This document shows positions 22,011 through 34,400 of a stretch of 64,000 nt of DNA, piece after piece; position 1 is the first letter of the stretch, and every line of letters starts with the position of its first letter. The notes beneath the pieces were generated by a model. That model was not told the origin of the DNA. It searched no databases and saw only the letters and a list, made by a program, of their open reading frames with translations. The translations under genes and the position numbers were made by a program. The DNA comes from Neurospora crassa OR74A (taxonomy: Eukaryota > Ascomycota > Sordariomycetes > Sordariales > Sordariaceae), in contig NC_026501.1 of assembly GCF_000182925.2 (NCBI RefSeq), positions 1,240,001 through 1,304,000 of the forward strand. The letters run 5' to 3'.

Positions 22011-24006
22011 ATGAACCTACCCTATATAACCCTCGGCACCAGGCGACTTGGTTCTCGGTTGCTTAACAAGACTTCTGTCGCCCTTGCTTCCCCCCGATAC
22101 CTCAACTGCAGATCGGTCACCGGTGCCGTAAGAATGGCCTCCACACTTCCCAAGCTGCCCGTCTTCGAGGCCATCTCTCGCCATAACCCCGAGTCTACCG
22201 TCGTCGTTCACTCAAACAGTGGGAGGACATTCAAGTATGGCGAGCTCCTAGGGGATGTTTGTAAGACTCGGAACAGGCTATATGAAACCGCTGGCAAAGA
22301 AGATCTCGACGGCGAACGCATTGCTTTCTTGGTAGAAAACAGCTACGACTATGTAGGTAAGCCGGTCATCTATCTCCATGCAGCCATTGACCTCGAATGG
22401 TGAGAGATACTAACATGTAATTCCGTATTTAGTAACTCTACTCGCATGTCTGGCTGCCAAGTCTATTGCCGTACCCTTGTCTCCTGCTTTCCCAGCTCCG
22501 GAGCTCCAGTACATCCTGAACCATAGCGAAGCCCTGCTGCTTCTCTCGTCCGCCAAGTTTACCAATAAGGCACAGGAAGTGCTAAAGACGGAATTGGACT
22601 CTAAGCCAACTCTCCTCGAGCTTACCAAGTTCCAAGGAGGAAGCCAGCATGAGCAGGTCACTCTGGACTCCAAGTCCGGACCGGGAGAAGCGGGCATGAT
22701 GCTCTACACCTCCGGGACCACGAACCGGCCTGTAGGAAACCTCTCAGATCCCTCTTTTCAACACCAAGAAGTTGGCAACTGACACTCGATACAGAAAGGC
22801 GTACTCATTCCCCAGTCCGTCATGACGGCCCAAGCCCGCTCCCTCATCCACGCTTGGGAATACACCCCCGCCGACCACCTCCTTCACGTGCTACCGCTGC
22901 ACCACATCCACGGCACCATCAACGCCATTTTCACCCCTCTCTTCGCCGGCAGCTCCATCGAGTTCATGTTCCCTTTCAACCCCGACGCCGTCTGGAAGCG
23001 TTTTGCCGCTCCCTTCCTCCCCGACACCTCGGACAAGAAGAAGATCACCTTCTTCACCGTCGTCCCCACCGTCTACTCCCGCCTCCTAACTACCCACAAG
23101 AACCTCCCTGGCGACCTCCAAACCGCCACTCGCAAGGCCATTGCTCCCAGCAATCTTCGCCTCGCCATCTCCGGCTCCGCCGCCCTCCCTACCCCGATCA
23201 AGAAGGCCTGGCACGAGCTTTCCTCCGGCAACGTCCTCCTTGAGCGCTACGGTATGACCGAAGTAGGCATGGCCCTGTCATGCGGCCTCGAAACCGCCGA
23301 CCGCGTGGACGGTTCAGTCGGCTGGCCTCTTCCCGGCGTCGAAGCCCGCCTGGTCGATATCGAAAACAACACCATTATTGAGCCCGGTCAGGAACGGGAT
23401 CCCGAGACGGGCCGTGAGCGGGCCGGTGAGATTCAATTGCGCGGACCCAGTATTTTCAGGGAATACTGGCGCAACCCCGAAGCAACGGCGAAGGAGTTCG
23501 TCACAGACGAAAAGGACGTTGCGGGCAGTAAGGGGCGTTGGTTCAAGACGGGCGACGTAGCCGTCAGGAGGCCGGCGCCCGAGGGCGCAGGCAAGAGCGA
23601 CCTCAAGAGCCAGAAGGACTGGGCGAGGGGGGACATGTACTTTATCCTTGGCCGTAAGAGCGCGGATATCATCAAGAGCGGCGGCGAAAAGGTGTCGGCG
23701 CTGGAGGTGGAGAGGGAGATGCTCAGCCTGCCTCAGGTGGCCGAGTGCGCTGTTCTAGCAGTTCCCAGTGGGAAGTGGGGACAGAAGGTTGGCGCCGTTG
23801 TGATTTTGGATAAGGAGCATGTGCCCGAGGGCAGATGGACCCCGTTGGAGATGAGGAGGGCGTTGAAGGATCGGTTGGCGGCATATAAGATCCCCCAGGT
23901 GTTGAAGATTGTGGATAAGATCCCGCGGAACGCGATGGGGAAGATTAACAAGAAGAATCTGGTCAAGGAGGTGTTTGCGGATGAGTTTAGTGGGGATGAA
24001 CTCTGA
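22011..24006 (+). CDS. ACSF3-like malonyl-CoA synthetase (AMP-binding family)
   Basis: Three exons: 22011-22356, 22433-22731 and 22795-24006. The introns are 76 and 63 bases and the protein has 618 residues. It belongs to the acyl-activating (ANL) superfamily and resembles human ACSF3, which makes malonyl-CoA from malonate in mitochondria. The AMP-binding loop YTSGTTNRPKG at about 207-217 is cut by intron 2 and has Asn where Gly or Ser is usual. HVLPLHHIHGTINA, SGSAALP, YGMTEVGMALS (about 367) and GSVGWPLPGVE all match ACSF3. GWFKTGD appears here as GRWFKTGDVA, and the catalytic Lys lies in RNAMGKINKK near the end. The N-terminus from 22011 is basic and hydroxylated, like a mitochondrial presequence. 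A second start at 22134 (MASTLPKLP) would drop it. Confidence 0.87.
22023..22029 (+). promoter_or_regulatory. TATA-like box overlapping the first start of the malonyl-CoA synthetase
   Basis: TATATAA lies 12 bases inside the longer coding frame and 105 bases before the second in-frame ATG (22134). If it is a working TATA box, transcripts from it would carry only the second start. It may be a chance match. Confidence 0.3.
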
Positions 24007-24805
24007 GTACAAATATAAAGAAGGTAAAAGAAGGAAATAATCACCTTTGTTGAAGAAGATGGGAGTCGATCCCCGTGTACTACAGTAACGGAATAGCAAG
24101 CTAGGAGATGGATAGTCACTTTGCTCGACAAGGTCATGTACAGAAACGTACGGTATATAGATGGGAGTAGAGATGCATTAAAGGCCTTGTTTTACATCAT
24201 GCTGTTCCTTTGCTCTCTCCATGGAACTCTTGGACGTCGCGTTAGCTCTAGTCTTATTGGACGTGTCTACTCAACCGATGTAAACAACTCCAGAGAAAAG
24301 GAGAACCTCGATGGTCGGTTTGCCCAGACTTCCCCAAGTACCCAAGTACCTTTCTTATCTGTACCAATCATATAGCTCCATAAAGCTTATCTAACCTCCA
24401 TTCGTACGGTTCCATATCCCTGCTCAGAAAAAGTCCGACCCCACAACCAAACTTTTGAGGAACTCCAGATTTTTGGCGATCGCGAACAGACAACAACATG
24501 AAGGACTGAAATATCCAATTCCTCGTCGGCGCATCCATCCCCCCACGTCACTCCTTTGGCCTCCGCCCTGTACATAACCAATCGGAGCTGTACTATCTTT
24601 ACAATCCGGTATAACGACATTACCGTGATCGTTGATCTGCAAAGCGCTCCGCGACCGACCGACCGAAAAGTGTTCTTCCTGGAAGGAAACCCATCAATCG
24701 AGCAGCCCAATTCGCGACATCCCAAAATCGACGGCCAACGCGCCACCTTCATCAAAGTTAAATCATCTCAATCACCGTCCGCAACGACATCCAACACATC
24801 CAACA
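24007..24805. other. Spacer between malonyl-CoA synthetase and TMA23-like gene
   Basis: Holds the 3' end of one gene and the promoter of the next on the same strand. A pair of AAGTACC repeats (about 24336-24352) is present. No gene seen. Confidence 0.5.
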
Positions 24806-25483
24806 ATGTCCACATCCACACCCAAATACGGCGAACGCCTCCTAAAATCCCAAGGCTGGCGCGGCAAAGGCTACTCCCTGCACCCCACGGACAACACCAT
24901 CGGCCTGTCCAACCCTTTGCGCATCTCGCGCAACACCGACGGCCGCGGCATCGGCCAATCGACGCACTACACGTCGGACCAATGGTGGCTGGCGGCCTTT
25001 GACGAGAAGCTTAAGGGGCTGGACACCTCCAAGGATGGAAAAGTGGTGCAGACGACGACTCAATCAAAGCTGGATGCTGTCACGGCGAATATTGGTGGGG
25101 GCAAGTACACGGGGGCGGGAGGACTTTATGCGAGTTTTGTGAGGGGGGAGGGACTTGCTGGGACTGTTGAGTCGTCGGAAAGTGGGAGTGGGAGGAGTAC
25201 GCCGACTGATAGGGAGGATGTGGCTGGACTCAAAGGTGGAGTGAAGAAGCATAGGGAGAGTGGGAGTAATAAGAAGAAGGCGGAGAAGGAGGAAAAGAAG
25301 AGGAGGAAGGCGATGGAGAAATTGAAAAAGAAAGAGGAGAAGAAGGCGGCGAAAAAGGCGGCAAAGAAGGAGGAGAAGAGGAGGAGGAAAGCAACAGAGA
25401 CGAAGGAGGAGAGGAAAGCGAGGAAGAAGGAGAGGAGGGCGAAGAAGGAGGAGAAAAGGAGGAAGAGGACGTCGGAGAAGTAG
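24806..25483 (+). CDS. TMA23: Tma23-like nucleolar G-patch protein
   Basis: A single exon of 225 residues. The N-terminus has a G-patch-like segment (YGERLLKSQGWRGKGYSL, then RNTDGRGIGQ), followed by QWWLAAFDEKLKGLD and YASFVRGEGLAGT. The same order is seen in yeast Tma23, a nucleolar ribosome-biogenesis factor. The last third is almost only Lys, Arg and Glu, a long charged helix with nucleolar-targeting character. The frame is open upstream to 24632, but the ATG at 24806 is where similarity to the family begins. Cytosolic or nuclear partners cannot be read from the sequence. Confidence 0.82.
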   Translation: MSTSTPKYGERLLKSQGWRGKGYSLHPTDNTIGLSNPLRISRNTDGRGIGQSTHYTSDQWWLAAFDEKLKGLDTSKDGKVVQTTTQSKLDAVTANIGGGKYTGAGGLYASFVRGEGLAGTVESSESGSGRSTPTDREDVAGLKGGVKKHRESGSNKKKAEKEEKKRRKAMEKLKKKEEKKAAKKAAKKEEKRRRKATETKEERKARKKERRAKKEEKRRKRTSEK

Positions 25484-26718
25484 AAGGAGAAGAAGGGTTG
25501 AAGACGTGATGGAGGATGGAGAGGTTGAAAAGTTGTTAGAATGAAGATACCCCCCGTTTGTTGAGAAAGGAAACCAAGCTCACCACTGTCCTTTGCGATT
25601 CGCCAAGCTGCTCCTTGACAAGTGTGTACGGCCAGAGATGTGATATATTGGAAAGGATGATGTGTGGCTCGAGTTGCTTACTCCTTTGTCGGTTTCTATC
25701 CCGGTCTTTCACGGAAGAGGACAGATCTGGACGATTCGCGAGAGGAGCTGAATTGATAGAGAAGGAATGATGAAACTACCATCATCACTTTGGGGTATTT
25801 CTACTCAAGACATGGAAGGGTTTGGAGAGTGACTTGACGACGACTTTCAGGCGAACTGATGAGGCGCAAATTATTCACAGTAAGTGAGGAGTGTGAGGTA
25901 GGTGCACGGCTCGACTCCAACCTCTTGTTCGTCTCTTTTTACTTCAAACTTTACTTTTGTAACCTGTTATCCGGAGGCCCATTCGTGCCCATGATTAACC
26001 AAGCCAGGGCTTTGAGACCACAACCAACACCAACGAAAAAGGAAATGCGTTTGAAACTCAATGAGGACGAAAGATAAAAACGCAGAGAACGTTTCTATTG
26101 TATTTTGGACTACAGCGAAGGTGTGAAAAACGACAAAAAGCTCAGTCACCCAGGAGTCTTTGGGGGAACGAACCACCATGTTCCAGTTGCGACCTACGAA
26201 AACTGTACCACGGGTACCGCGCACACCGGCAATGTTTTCATGATCGGAACCGCTCGGCCATTTGGCCAATTGGTACCGCTCTGGAATTAGGGTTCGGTGG
26301 CGGACCTTATATGGTGCATTGGGGGGAAAGGGCGGAGGGGCGGATGGCATGAAAGGCGATCCGGGCCGGTATATAAGATACAGTGGAGACACGGAGTTGT
26401 CTCCTGAACGAAGTCTCATGTGAGGAGATACTCAACGGTTTTGGCCCCGACGAGTAGAAGTGAGACCGAAAAGTCCATGCCGGTTTGAAATCAACACCGT
26501 CCCCGCCCCTTTGTATAGTATGCTGCTTCTCGTTCAGGACGGTGAAGAAATCACACCCCGGAGCTTTGTCGTGATAAAAGCATGTGTTCCAAGATATTCC
26601 ACCGCATCACGATAGAAGCAAAGTCCCTTTGAACTACTAAAAATCGTCGAGCTCTATGGTTGTATCCAGAGGTATCATAATCATATCCCATCCTTCCGTT
26701 CTTCATCCCCTCACTCCA
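25484..26718. other. 3' spacer between convergent TMA23 and THG1
   Basis: 1.2 kb between convergent gene ends. Open frames on both strands are short and lack motifs. A TATATAA at about 26370 has no gene after it. I see no coding or RNA gene. Confidence 0.5.
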
Positions 26719-27671
26719 TCAAGGCTCCTTGGGAACCTTCCCCGGCGTCCCGCTCAACAACCACGGCCTCCTCTCCCAAAACTCATCCCTGATGATATCC
26801 AAATGTTCCACCACAATCTTGGCCTTTGTCCTCACCTTCTTGTCCTTTTCCACCTGACTCTTCGACTTGACCTCCGGTACGGCGCTGCTGCTCATCTCCT
26901 CTGCTTCCTCCTCGCTGACTTTTTTCGTCCCTGGCTCCACCAGCTCGTAATTCCTAAAAACCACACTTCCCTTCTTAAACATCTCCGGCTCGTTATTATA
27001 GTTAATCCCAAACTTCTTGAACAAAATCTCGTTCTTGTCTGCCGAAAACGTCCCCTTGAGCATCAACTCGGCTGCCGTCCCGTCCATGCCTCCCTGGTTA
27101 ATGAGGGCCCAGAACGTGGTGTTGTACAGGTTGTTGATGTGGCAGTCGACCTGGCGCCAGCTCATGTAGTCGCGCAGGTTCTGGACGGACGGGTAGCAGA
27201 CGGCGCGGCCGTCGAAGGAAGGGAGTGGTGGGGATAAGGGGGGCCCATCGACAAAATAGGTGGGCCAGTGGTGGATGTAGTAGGCTGTGAAGGTCGAGAC
27301 GATGGTAGAGACGAGTTTGCTGGCGCGTCGCTCGAATAAAGTGCAGGATTTGTGGAAGACGAAACTGTACTCGTCCGACACGCCGTAGGCGATGGTGATG
27401 TCGGGGAGCTCGGACATGACAGAGCGCGCGGCGGCGTTCATGAGGTCTAGGGCTCGTTTGTCGTTGGGCTTTTCGAAGGCATATTTGGTGGAGAATCTGG
27501 GTTGTTGTTTTTTGTTAGTGACTGAAACTGAAATTTGTCTTTCTGGAAAGAACTAGAGACTGCATACTTTGTAAAGCCGCGGCCATCGAGCCTTACTACT
27601 ATCCAGGTGTTTGGAAGAAGCGAGTCAGGTTGCTCGAACTGCTTGACGTACTCAAACTTGGAGTTCGCCAT
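26719..27671 (-). CDS. THG1: tRNA(His) guanylyltransferase
   Basis: Two exons on the minus strand: 27671-27568 and 27496-26719. The intron is 71 bases (donor GTATGC, CACTAAC branch site). The protein has 293 residues. Thg1 adds the G at position -1 of tRNA-His by 3'-5' polymerisation, the identity mark for histidyl-tRNA synthetase. The metal-binding core VVRLDGRGFTKFS, with the DGR-type motif, spans the exon junction. FEKPNDKRALDLM, then ITIAYGVSDEYSFVF with the second set of acidic residues, and HINNLYNTTFWALINQGG are family hallmarks. A Lys/Glu-rich stretch near the C-terminus is followed by a conserved-looking HLDIIRDEFWERRPWLL end. Confidence 0.95.
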
Positions 27672-28307
27672 TGTTTGGGGGGTATATAAATAGTCCTTTT
27701 CTATTCTATTCTAGACCGTGGTTGTCAGTGCGTGCTTTCAGTAGTCATTCTTGTTTGTTGAGAATAGGAACATACTGGAACAAGAACAGAAGTGAGTAAA
27801 ACGGAGTGTTGAGTTACCCAAACTTACCAATGGCTATAAAATGTTGTATAAGTGAGATGTCTCGCTTACGATGAACCGAATCTGAGTCTTCACAAGATCG
27901 ATACCCCACACGGCTTGACCCTGTCGACGGTCATTTTAGCGCTTGACGGTTGTGCCCACCCATTAAAATCCCGGCCGATCCACCACTGTCCTTTTCGCTG
28001 CGCCGGCAGGCGGGATTGCTTCCCCCCCCCCCCCCCCCCCCGACGCACATTGGGCTGGCCGTGCATGCGCCCTGGAACGGGAACCCCACACTGACAGCCT
28101 GGAGGTGAAAGCTCCAGGTGGGGGGCGGCCGCGAGTCCGTGAATGGATATTCAAAGCGCGACTGGAAGTTGTCCACCAACATCTCAACCTCAGTACTTAT
28201 CACTTACACACATTTCCTCCCCGCGACCGTGGCTCAATTCTTTACGCACGACTGCGGAAGACAAAGCGACAAGAGTGCCTCCAACTTCTCGGTATCCCGT
28301 CACGACC
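27672..28307. other. Divergent promoter between THG1 and SWD1
   Basis: A 636-base region serving two divergent housekeeping genes. It holds a 20-base C run (28022-28041) and a TATATAAATA (27682-27691) very close to the THG1 start. No gene seen. Confidence 0.6.
28022..28041. repeat. Poly-C tract (20 C)
   Basis: Twenty consecutive C on the plus strand, 267 bases before the SWD1 start. Such a run is rare in fungal DNA, unstable in replication and difficult to sequence exactly. Confidence 0.85.
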
Positions 28308-29802
28308 ATGAATTTACTACTTGCGGAAGATTATCTTCTCCAAGATTACCCCGAACACATCACCAACACAATTCGTTCCGGCCACTCTACATGCGTGCGC
28401 TTCAACCGGACGGGCGACTTCCTCGCCTCGGGGAGGGTAGATGGCACTGTCGTAATCTGGGATCTTGAGACCATGGGGGTTGCACGAAAGCTTCGAGGAC
28501 ACTCTAAGAACATCACCTCGCTAAGTTGGTCACGGTGTGGTCGGTACTTGCTGTCTGCGTGTCAAGGCTGGAAGGCAATTCTTTGGGATCTACAAGATGG
28601 GAGCAAATATTGCGAAGTGCGATTCCGCGCACCCGTTTATGGGGCCGAATTACACCCCATGCATCAGTATGTTATTCGTCGTGAGCTCGATAGTTCCACT
28701 GCACTGTAACAGGGATTGATCTAATCATTGCAATGATAGTCACCAGTTTGCTGCCGCGTTATTCGAAGAACAGCCGATGCTCGTCGACGTTAAAGAGTCC
28801 GCCCAAGGCGCCAACCCCGTCGAAGTACGACATATCCTTCCTTCGGTCGAGAAACGATCCGACGACGGTGCCGACACCCCGACCAAGGAGAAGCACGCCA
28901 AAGAAGATGCGAGGCACATGACGACAGCCATTGTATACACCGCGACAGGCGAACATCTCCTCGCCGGCACGACCAAAGGCCGACTTAATATCATCGATGC
29001 GACGACACACAAAATCATCTACTCGGAAAAGATTGCAGGCGGCGTAATAACTACATTACGGCTTACAGAATCAGGCAAGGAGTTGTTGGTGAATGCTCAA
29101 GATAGAACAATCAGGACATTCAAGGTGCCAGATCTGACATCGGCAGACCTGGACCCCGACACAATCCAGATTCCGCTCGAGCACAAGTTTCAGGACTTGG
29201 TCAACCGTTTATCATGGAACCACGCTGCGTTCAGTTCGACTGGAGAGTACGTCGCAGCTTCGACGTTTAATAACCACGAGCTATACATCTGGGAGCGCGG
29301 CCATGGCAGTTTGGTGCGCATGCTGGAGGGTCCGAAGGAGGAACAGGGTGTTATAGAATGGCATCCCCACAAGCCCTTGCTGGCAGCGTGCGGTCTCGAA
29401 ACAGGGAGGATAAACATCTGGTCGGTCACAAGTCCACAACGATGGTCGGCCCTGGCGCCGGATTTCGTCGAAGTTGAGGAAAACGTCGAGTACATTGAGA
29501 AGGAGGACGAATTCGATATACATCCGCATGAGGAAATCCAGAAGCGACGGCTGGACGCCGAGGACGAAGACGTCGACGTGTTGGGGGGCGGCGGCGCTGG
29601 CGGCGGCGACGTGGCACCATTCAGGATGCCGGTTCTTTTCAACCTCGGGGAGTCGGATAGCGAAGAAGAGTTTGTGAACGTGGGATTGGGGACGCTCAGG
29701 CGTAAGAGCCCTGACGATCAAGACGACGGTGCACCCGCAAGTGAGGGGAGACCGCCTGCCAAGAAGACGGTCACGCAAAGGACTCGGACAAGGAAGAGGT
29801 GA
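28308..29802 (+). CDS. SWD1: COMPASS subunit Swd1 (RbBP5 homologue)
   Basis: Two exons: 28308-28666 and 28740-29802. The 73-base intron has donor GTATGT and the protein has 473 residues. Swd1 is a core WD40 subunit of the Set1/COMPASS histone H3 Lys4 methyltransferase. MNLLLAEDYLLQDYPE and then CVRFNRTGDFLASGRVDGTV open the propeller. Further blades include GHSKNITSLSWSRCGRYLLS and WDLQDGSKYCEVRFRAPVY. After the propeller comes an acidic hinge (EVEENVEYIEKEDEFDI), which in RbBP5 is the part that contacts Ash2 and nucleosomes, then a Gly-rich acidic tail. It shares its promoter region with THG1 and precedes RPB1 on the same strand. The start was chosen where family similarity begins; the frame is open further upstream. 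Confidence 0.93.
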
Positions 29803-31482
29803 GAAGACATGGAACACGACGGATGCAATGAAACAAAGAGAAAGATACCCATGGATTTTACTAGTGTAACTATCGAATGACCTCGGAGCTAGGTAATTAA
29901 GGGTTTTGATGGACTTCAGTTTGGTAGCATGTAGCGACACCAGCCATTTGAAACGTACATTTTTTCGGAGAGATAATAAAGATAAGTAAATTAACAAGCA
30001 AATAGACTTGTTCTGGTGTGTCCAGTGTAGTAACAAAATTCACGATCCACATTGGGGCTTTTTGTGTGATTCCTCGATGTTCACTTTCATCAGATGCTAT
30101 GACGCAATTGTAGGAACAAGTTGACATGGCAGTTCCAAGTTCGGCGACAGGAGCAACAATGGCATCCATAATACACTATTTAACCGAATGGGTCGCGGCA
30201 TGGTGGGGATTGGTTTGGATCTCCTCGTCCCGTCCAGGTCGGGTCGCTGTCGTCCATTGCCGGCTGGCTGTTAACGTTGACTGCAACCGTGACAGCAACA
30301 GCCAGGCGGGCGGGCGGGCGGGCGGGGCATCCATCTTGGAGAAGAAAAAGATCGGACAAAATGCCAGGCACCAAGCGGCGTGGTCACGAACCCTCCAGTC
30401 GGTTCCTCTGTAGTTGTAGGACAAGGAAATGGATGGAAAGCTGGAGCGGGTGATGCTGAGATGGATGGATGGAGGGCAACCTGGAATGGCTCAATGATGC
30501 GGTTGCGGTCGTTGTCAGGCCCGAGCGAGCAACGGGGCGTTTCCAGTCTTCCAGTTCGGGTTTCCAGACTTCAGGCAATGGCCCCCGCGCCTTGAGTCAC
30601 TGGCCGGGGAGGCCTGGAATGGATGGTAGCGCGGTACAATCAAGATACTTGTTCGAAGCTGCAGTCAACAGCCATTCACCAGGCCCTCAGGCAAACCTCA
30701 GTATTCAAGTTGATGTACCGCCAAGTACCAGTCAACTCCCTTCACCCTGCCCCAGCCGCTGCTCGGAGCCTTTTGGTGCTTTGTCACCCAGTGCCACAAG
30801 TGGATCCCTTACTGCATCAGGGCTAGTGGCTTCTCGCCTCTTGTCCCGCGTCGGTTTCTGGCTGGGCGGACGAGGGCGGTAGAACTTTTCAACCAGCGTG
30901 GAGGTCTGCCACCTTCCTTCCTGCTCCATACCCCAAACAACACCGCACCCCTTCCAAAATTCCCCATCTCCGCAAAGCGCGTCCACATCGCCGGATTCTG
31001 CTTGCTGGTCGTCCCCAATCACCACGATTCCGACGACTTTTTAATCGACCGTGCCGACCGCGGTCATTCGCGTAATCAACCGGTCCCTTTTCTTTTTCCA
31101 TCGCACGCGATACTGGCGGGGCCGACAGCGTGCTCGGCGGACTAGTTAGCTCCTTTCGGGGGCCCGTTGGCCTGGACAACGCAGTGGAGGACAACCAAGG
31201 GACTTTCGATTCCATCACCAAAACACCATCACGCCACCTCGAGCCGACTGTGTGCATCGAGGCCTCTCGCTTTCCGTCTTTTAGAGAATACTAATATCCT
31301 TTTTTTTGTCCGTCTTATTCGCTTTCGCCCCCGGGTTTGCGCGCGGCGCCCGAGACAGCCACGACAACTGTGTGATTGACGGTCGCTCGTCTCACCGTCA
31401 TTTGACAAACCTGCCACCTTTTGGACATCGAGAACCGAATTTTTCCATTCAAGGACTGTAGAGCGTCGACTGGTTTCCCAAG
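29803..31482. other. Spacer between SWD1 and RPB1
   Basis: 1.7 kb with the SWD1 3' region (AT-rich to about 30110) and the GC-rich RPB1 promoter/leader. A (CGGG)5 repeat lies at 30307-30326. Short open frames on both strands have no recognisable content. Confidence 0.55.
30307..30326. repeat. (CGGG)5 tetranucleotide repeat
   Basis: Five tandem CGGG units in the SWD1-RPB1 spacer. On the plus strand it fits a four-G-tract quadruplex pattern with single-base loops. Confidence 0.8.
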
Positions 31483-34400
31483 ATGGCGAACCTATACTTT
31501 GCGCACTCGAGTGCGCCCTTGCGGACCATCAAGGAAATCCAGTTTGGTCTGCTGTCGCCCGAGGAGATCAAGGGCATGAGTGTGGCCCACATCGTCTACC
31601 CAGAGACCATGGACGAGACCAGGACAAAACCCCGCGACGGCGGTCTCAACGACCCTCTCCTGGGCTCCGTAGATCGTCAGTTCAAGTGCAAGACGTGCGG
31701 CGAGAACATGTCCGAGTGCCCCGGCCATTTCGGTCACATCGAGCTGGCCCGACCCGTCTACCATCCGGGCTTCATCAAGCGGGTGAAGAAGATGTTGGAG
31801 ATTGTCTGCCACAACTGCAGCAAGGTTCTTGCTGACAGAGTTCGTGCAACCTATCCTTCAGGGTAGTCTTGATTTGCGGACGCTAACCTCTCTTCTGTAG
31901 AATGACAAAGAGTTCGCGGCCGCCATGAGGATCCGCGATCCCAAGGTCCGCTTCAACCGAGTATGGGCTGTGTGCAAGAAAAAGAGGAGATGTGAAAACG
32001 AGGTAGTCAAGAAGAGCGACGATGACGAGTTCAACCCTCTTGCCGACGCCAAGGGCGAGCTCCCCGGCCACGGCGGCTGCGGCAACGATCACCCCACCGT
32101 CCGCCAGCAGGCCCTCACCCTCTATGCCCAGTTCGATACCAAGGACGAGGAGGGCGTCAAGAGCAAGGAGAAGAAGATCATCACCCCCGAGATGGCACTC
32201 AACATTTTGCACAACATGACCGAGTCTGACATGATCGACATCGGCATCAACATCTCTCAAGCTCGGCCTGAGTGGATGATCATCACTGTTCTGCCTGTTC
32301 CGCCCCCTCCAGTCCGCCCCAGTATTTCCATGGACGGTACCGGCACCGGTATGCGGAACGAAGATGATTTGACCTACAAGCTCGGCGATATCATTCGAGC
32401 AAACGGCAACGTTCGCCAGGCCATCCAGGAGGGTTCTCCGGCTCACATTATCAACGATTTCGAGAACCTCCTCCAGTACCACGTTGCTACCTACATGGAC
32501 AACGATATTGCTGGTCAACCACAAGCTCTGCAAAAGAGCGGTCGTCCCGTCAAGGCCATTCGTGCCCGTCTCAAGGGCAAGGAGGGTCGTCTGCGTGGTA
32601 ACTTGATGGGCAAGCGTGTCGATTTCTCTGCCCGTACAGTCATCACAGGCGATGCCAACATCTCGCTGGATGAAGTCGGTGTGCCCCGTAGCATCGCGCG
32701 TACGCTTACCTATCCCGAGACTGTGACGCCCTACAATATTGGCAAACTCACCCAATACGTCCAGAACGGCCCTAACGAGCATCCGGGTGCCAAGTACGTT
32801 ATCCGCTCAGATGGCAGCCGTGTCGATCTACGCCATCAGAGGCGGACAGGTCCGCTACAGCTGGAATATGGCTGGAAGGTTGAGCGCCATCTCATCGACG
32901 GTGATTACATCATCTTCAACCGTCAGCCCTCTTTGCACAAGGAATCCATGATGGGTCATCGTGTCAAGGTCATGCCCTACTCGACCTTCAGACTTAACCT
33001 TTCTGTCACATCTCCTTACAACGCCGATTTCGACGGTGATGAAATGAACCTTCACGTTCCTCAAACCGAAGAAACTCGTGCTGAAGTCAAGGAGCTTTGC
33101 ATGGTTCCTCTCAACATCGTCTCGCCGCAGCGTAACGGTCCGCTCATGGGTATCGTGCAGGACACTTTGGCTGGTGCTTACAAGCTTTGTCGTCGTGACG
33201 TCTTCCTTACCAAGGAGGAGGTCATGAACATTATGCTCTGGGTCCCCGAGTGGGACGGCATCATTCCTGTCCCTGCAATCCTCAAGCCTCGTCCTCGCTG
33301 GACTGGTAAGCAAATCATTAGCATGGTTGTTCCCAAGATCATAAACCTCAAGAACATCGACGAGGATGATGGTGAGTGCCCTCTTAAGGACAAGGGCATT
33401 TTGATCCAACAAGGTGAGGTGATTTTCGGCTTGATGACGAAGAAGATTGTGGGTGCTGCTAGTGGCGGTATCGTCCATCTCTGCTACAACGAGCTGGGTC
33501 CTAGCGGTGCTATGGATTTCCTCAACGGCTGCCAGAGAGTCGTCAACTACTGGCTCCTTCACAATGGTCACAGCATTGGTATTGGTGACACTATTCCCGA
33601 CGCCGCGACCATCGCCAAGGTCCAGACGCACATTGACGATGCCAAGGCAGAAGTCAAGCAGCTCACAGATATGGCCACCAACAATCAGCTTGAGCCATTG
33701 CCCGGTATGAACATCCGTGAGACCTTCGAAAACAAGGTCTCCAAGGCTCTCAACACGGCCCGTGACAAGGCCGGTACTACCACTGAGAGCAGTTTGAAGG
33801 ATATCAACAACGCCGTAACCATGGCTCTGTCTGGTTCCAAGGGTTCCTCCATCAACATTTCCCAGATGACTGCCTTGGTCGGTCAGCAGATTGTCGAAGG
33901 CAAGCGTATTCCTTTCGGCTTCAAGTACCGCACACTGCCACATTTCACAAAGGATGATTACTCGCCCGAAGCCCGTGGTTTCGTCGAGAACTCGTACCTT
34001 CGTGGTCTTACTCCTTCAGAGTTTTTCTTCCACGCCATGGCTGGTAGAGAAGGTTTGATCGATACCGCTGTCAAGACAGCCGAAACTGGTTACATTCAGC
34101 GTCGTTTGGTCAAGGCCCTTGAAGATTCGGCTGCGCAGTACGATGGTACTGTTCGCAACTCGCTGGGTGATATCATCCAGTTCGTCTACGGTGAAGATGG
34201 TCTCGACGGTATTGCCATCGAGAACCAGCCTGTCGACCACTTCACGATATCCAACAAGGCTTTCGACAAGCGTTATCGTCTCGATGTCATGGACGAGGAG
34301 GTTTCCTCGGGCGAGCTTGAGGCGCTGGAATACGGAAAGGAGCTTGCTAGTGACCCCACTGTTCAGGAGCTTCTTGACCAGGAGTACGAACAGCTTTCGG

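Noticed and set aside
28022-28041. Poly-C run as part of a poly-Gly coding frame on the minus strand.
   Set aside because: The frames crossing it are short, motif-free and lie in the THG1-SWD1 promoter.
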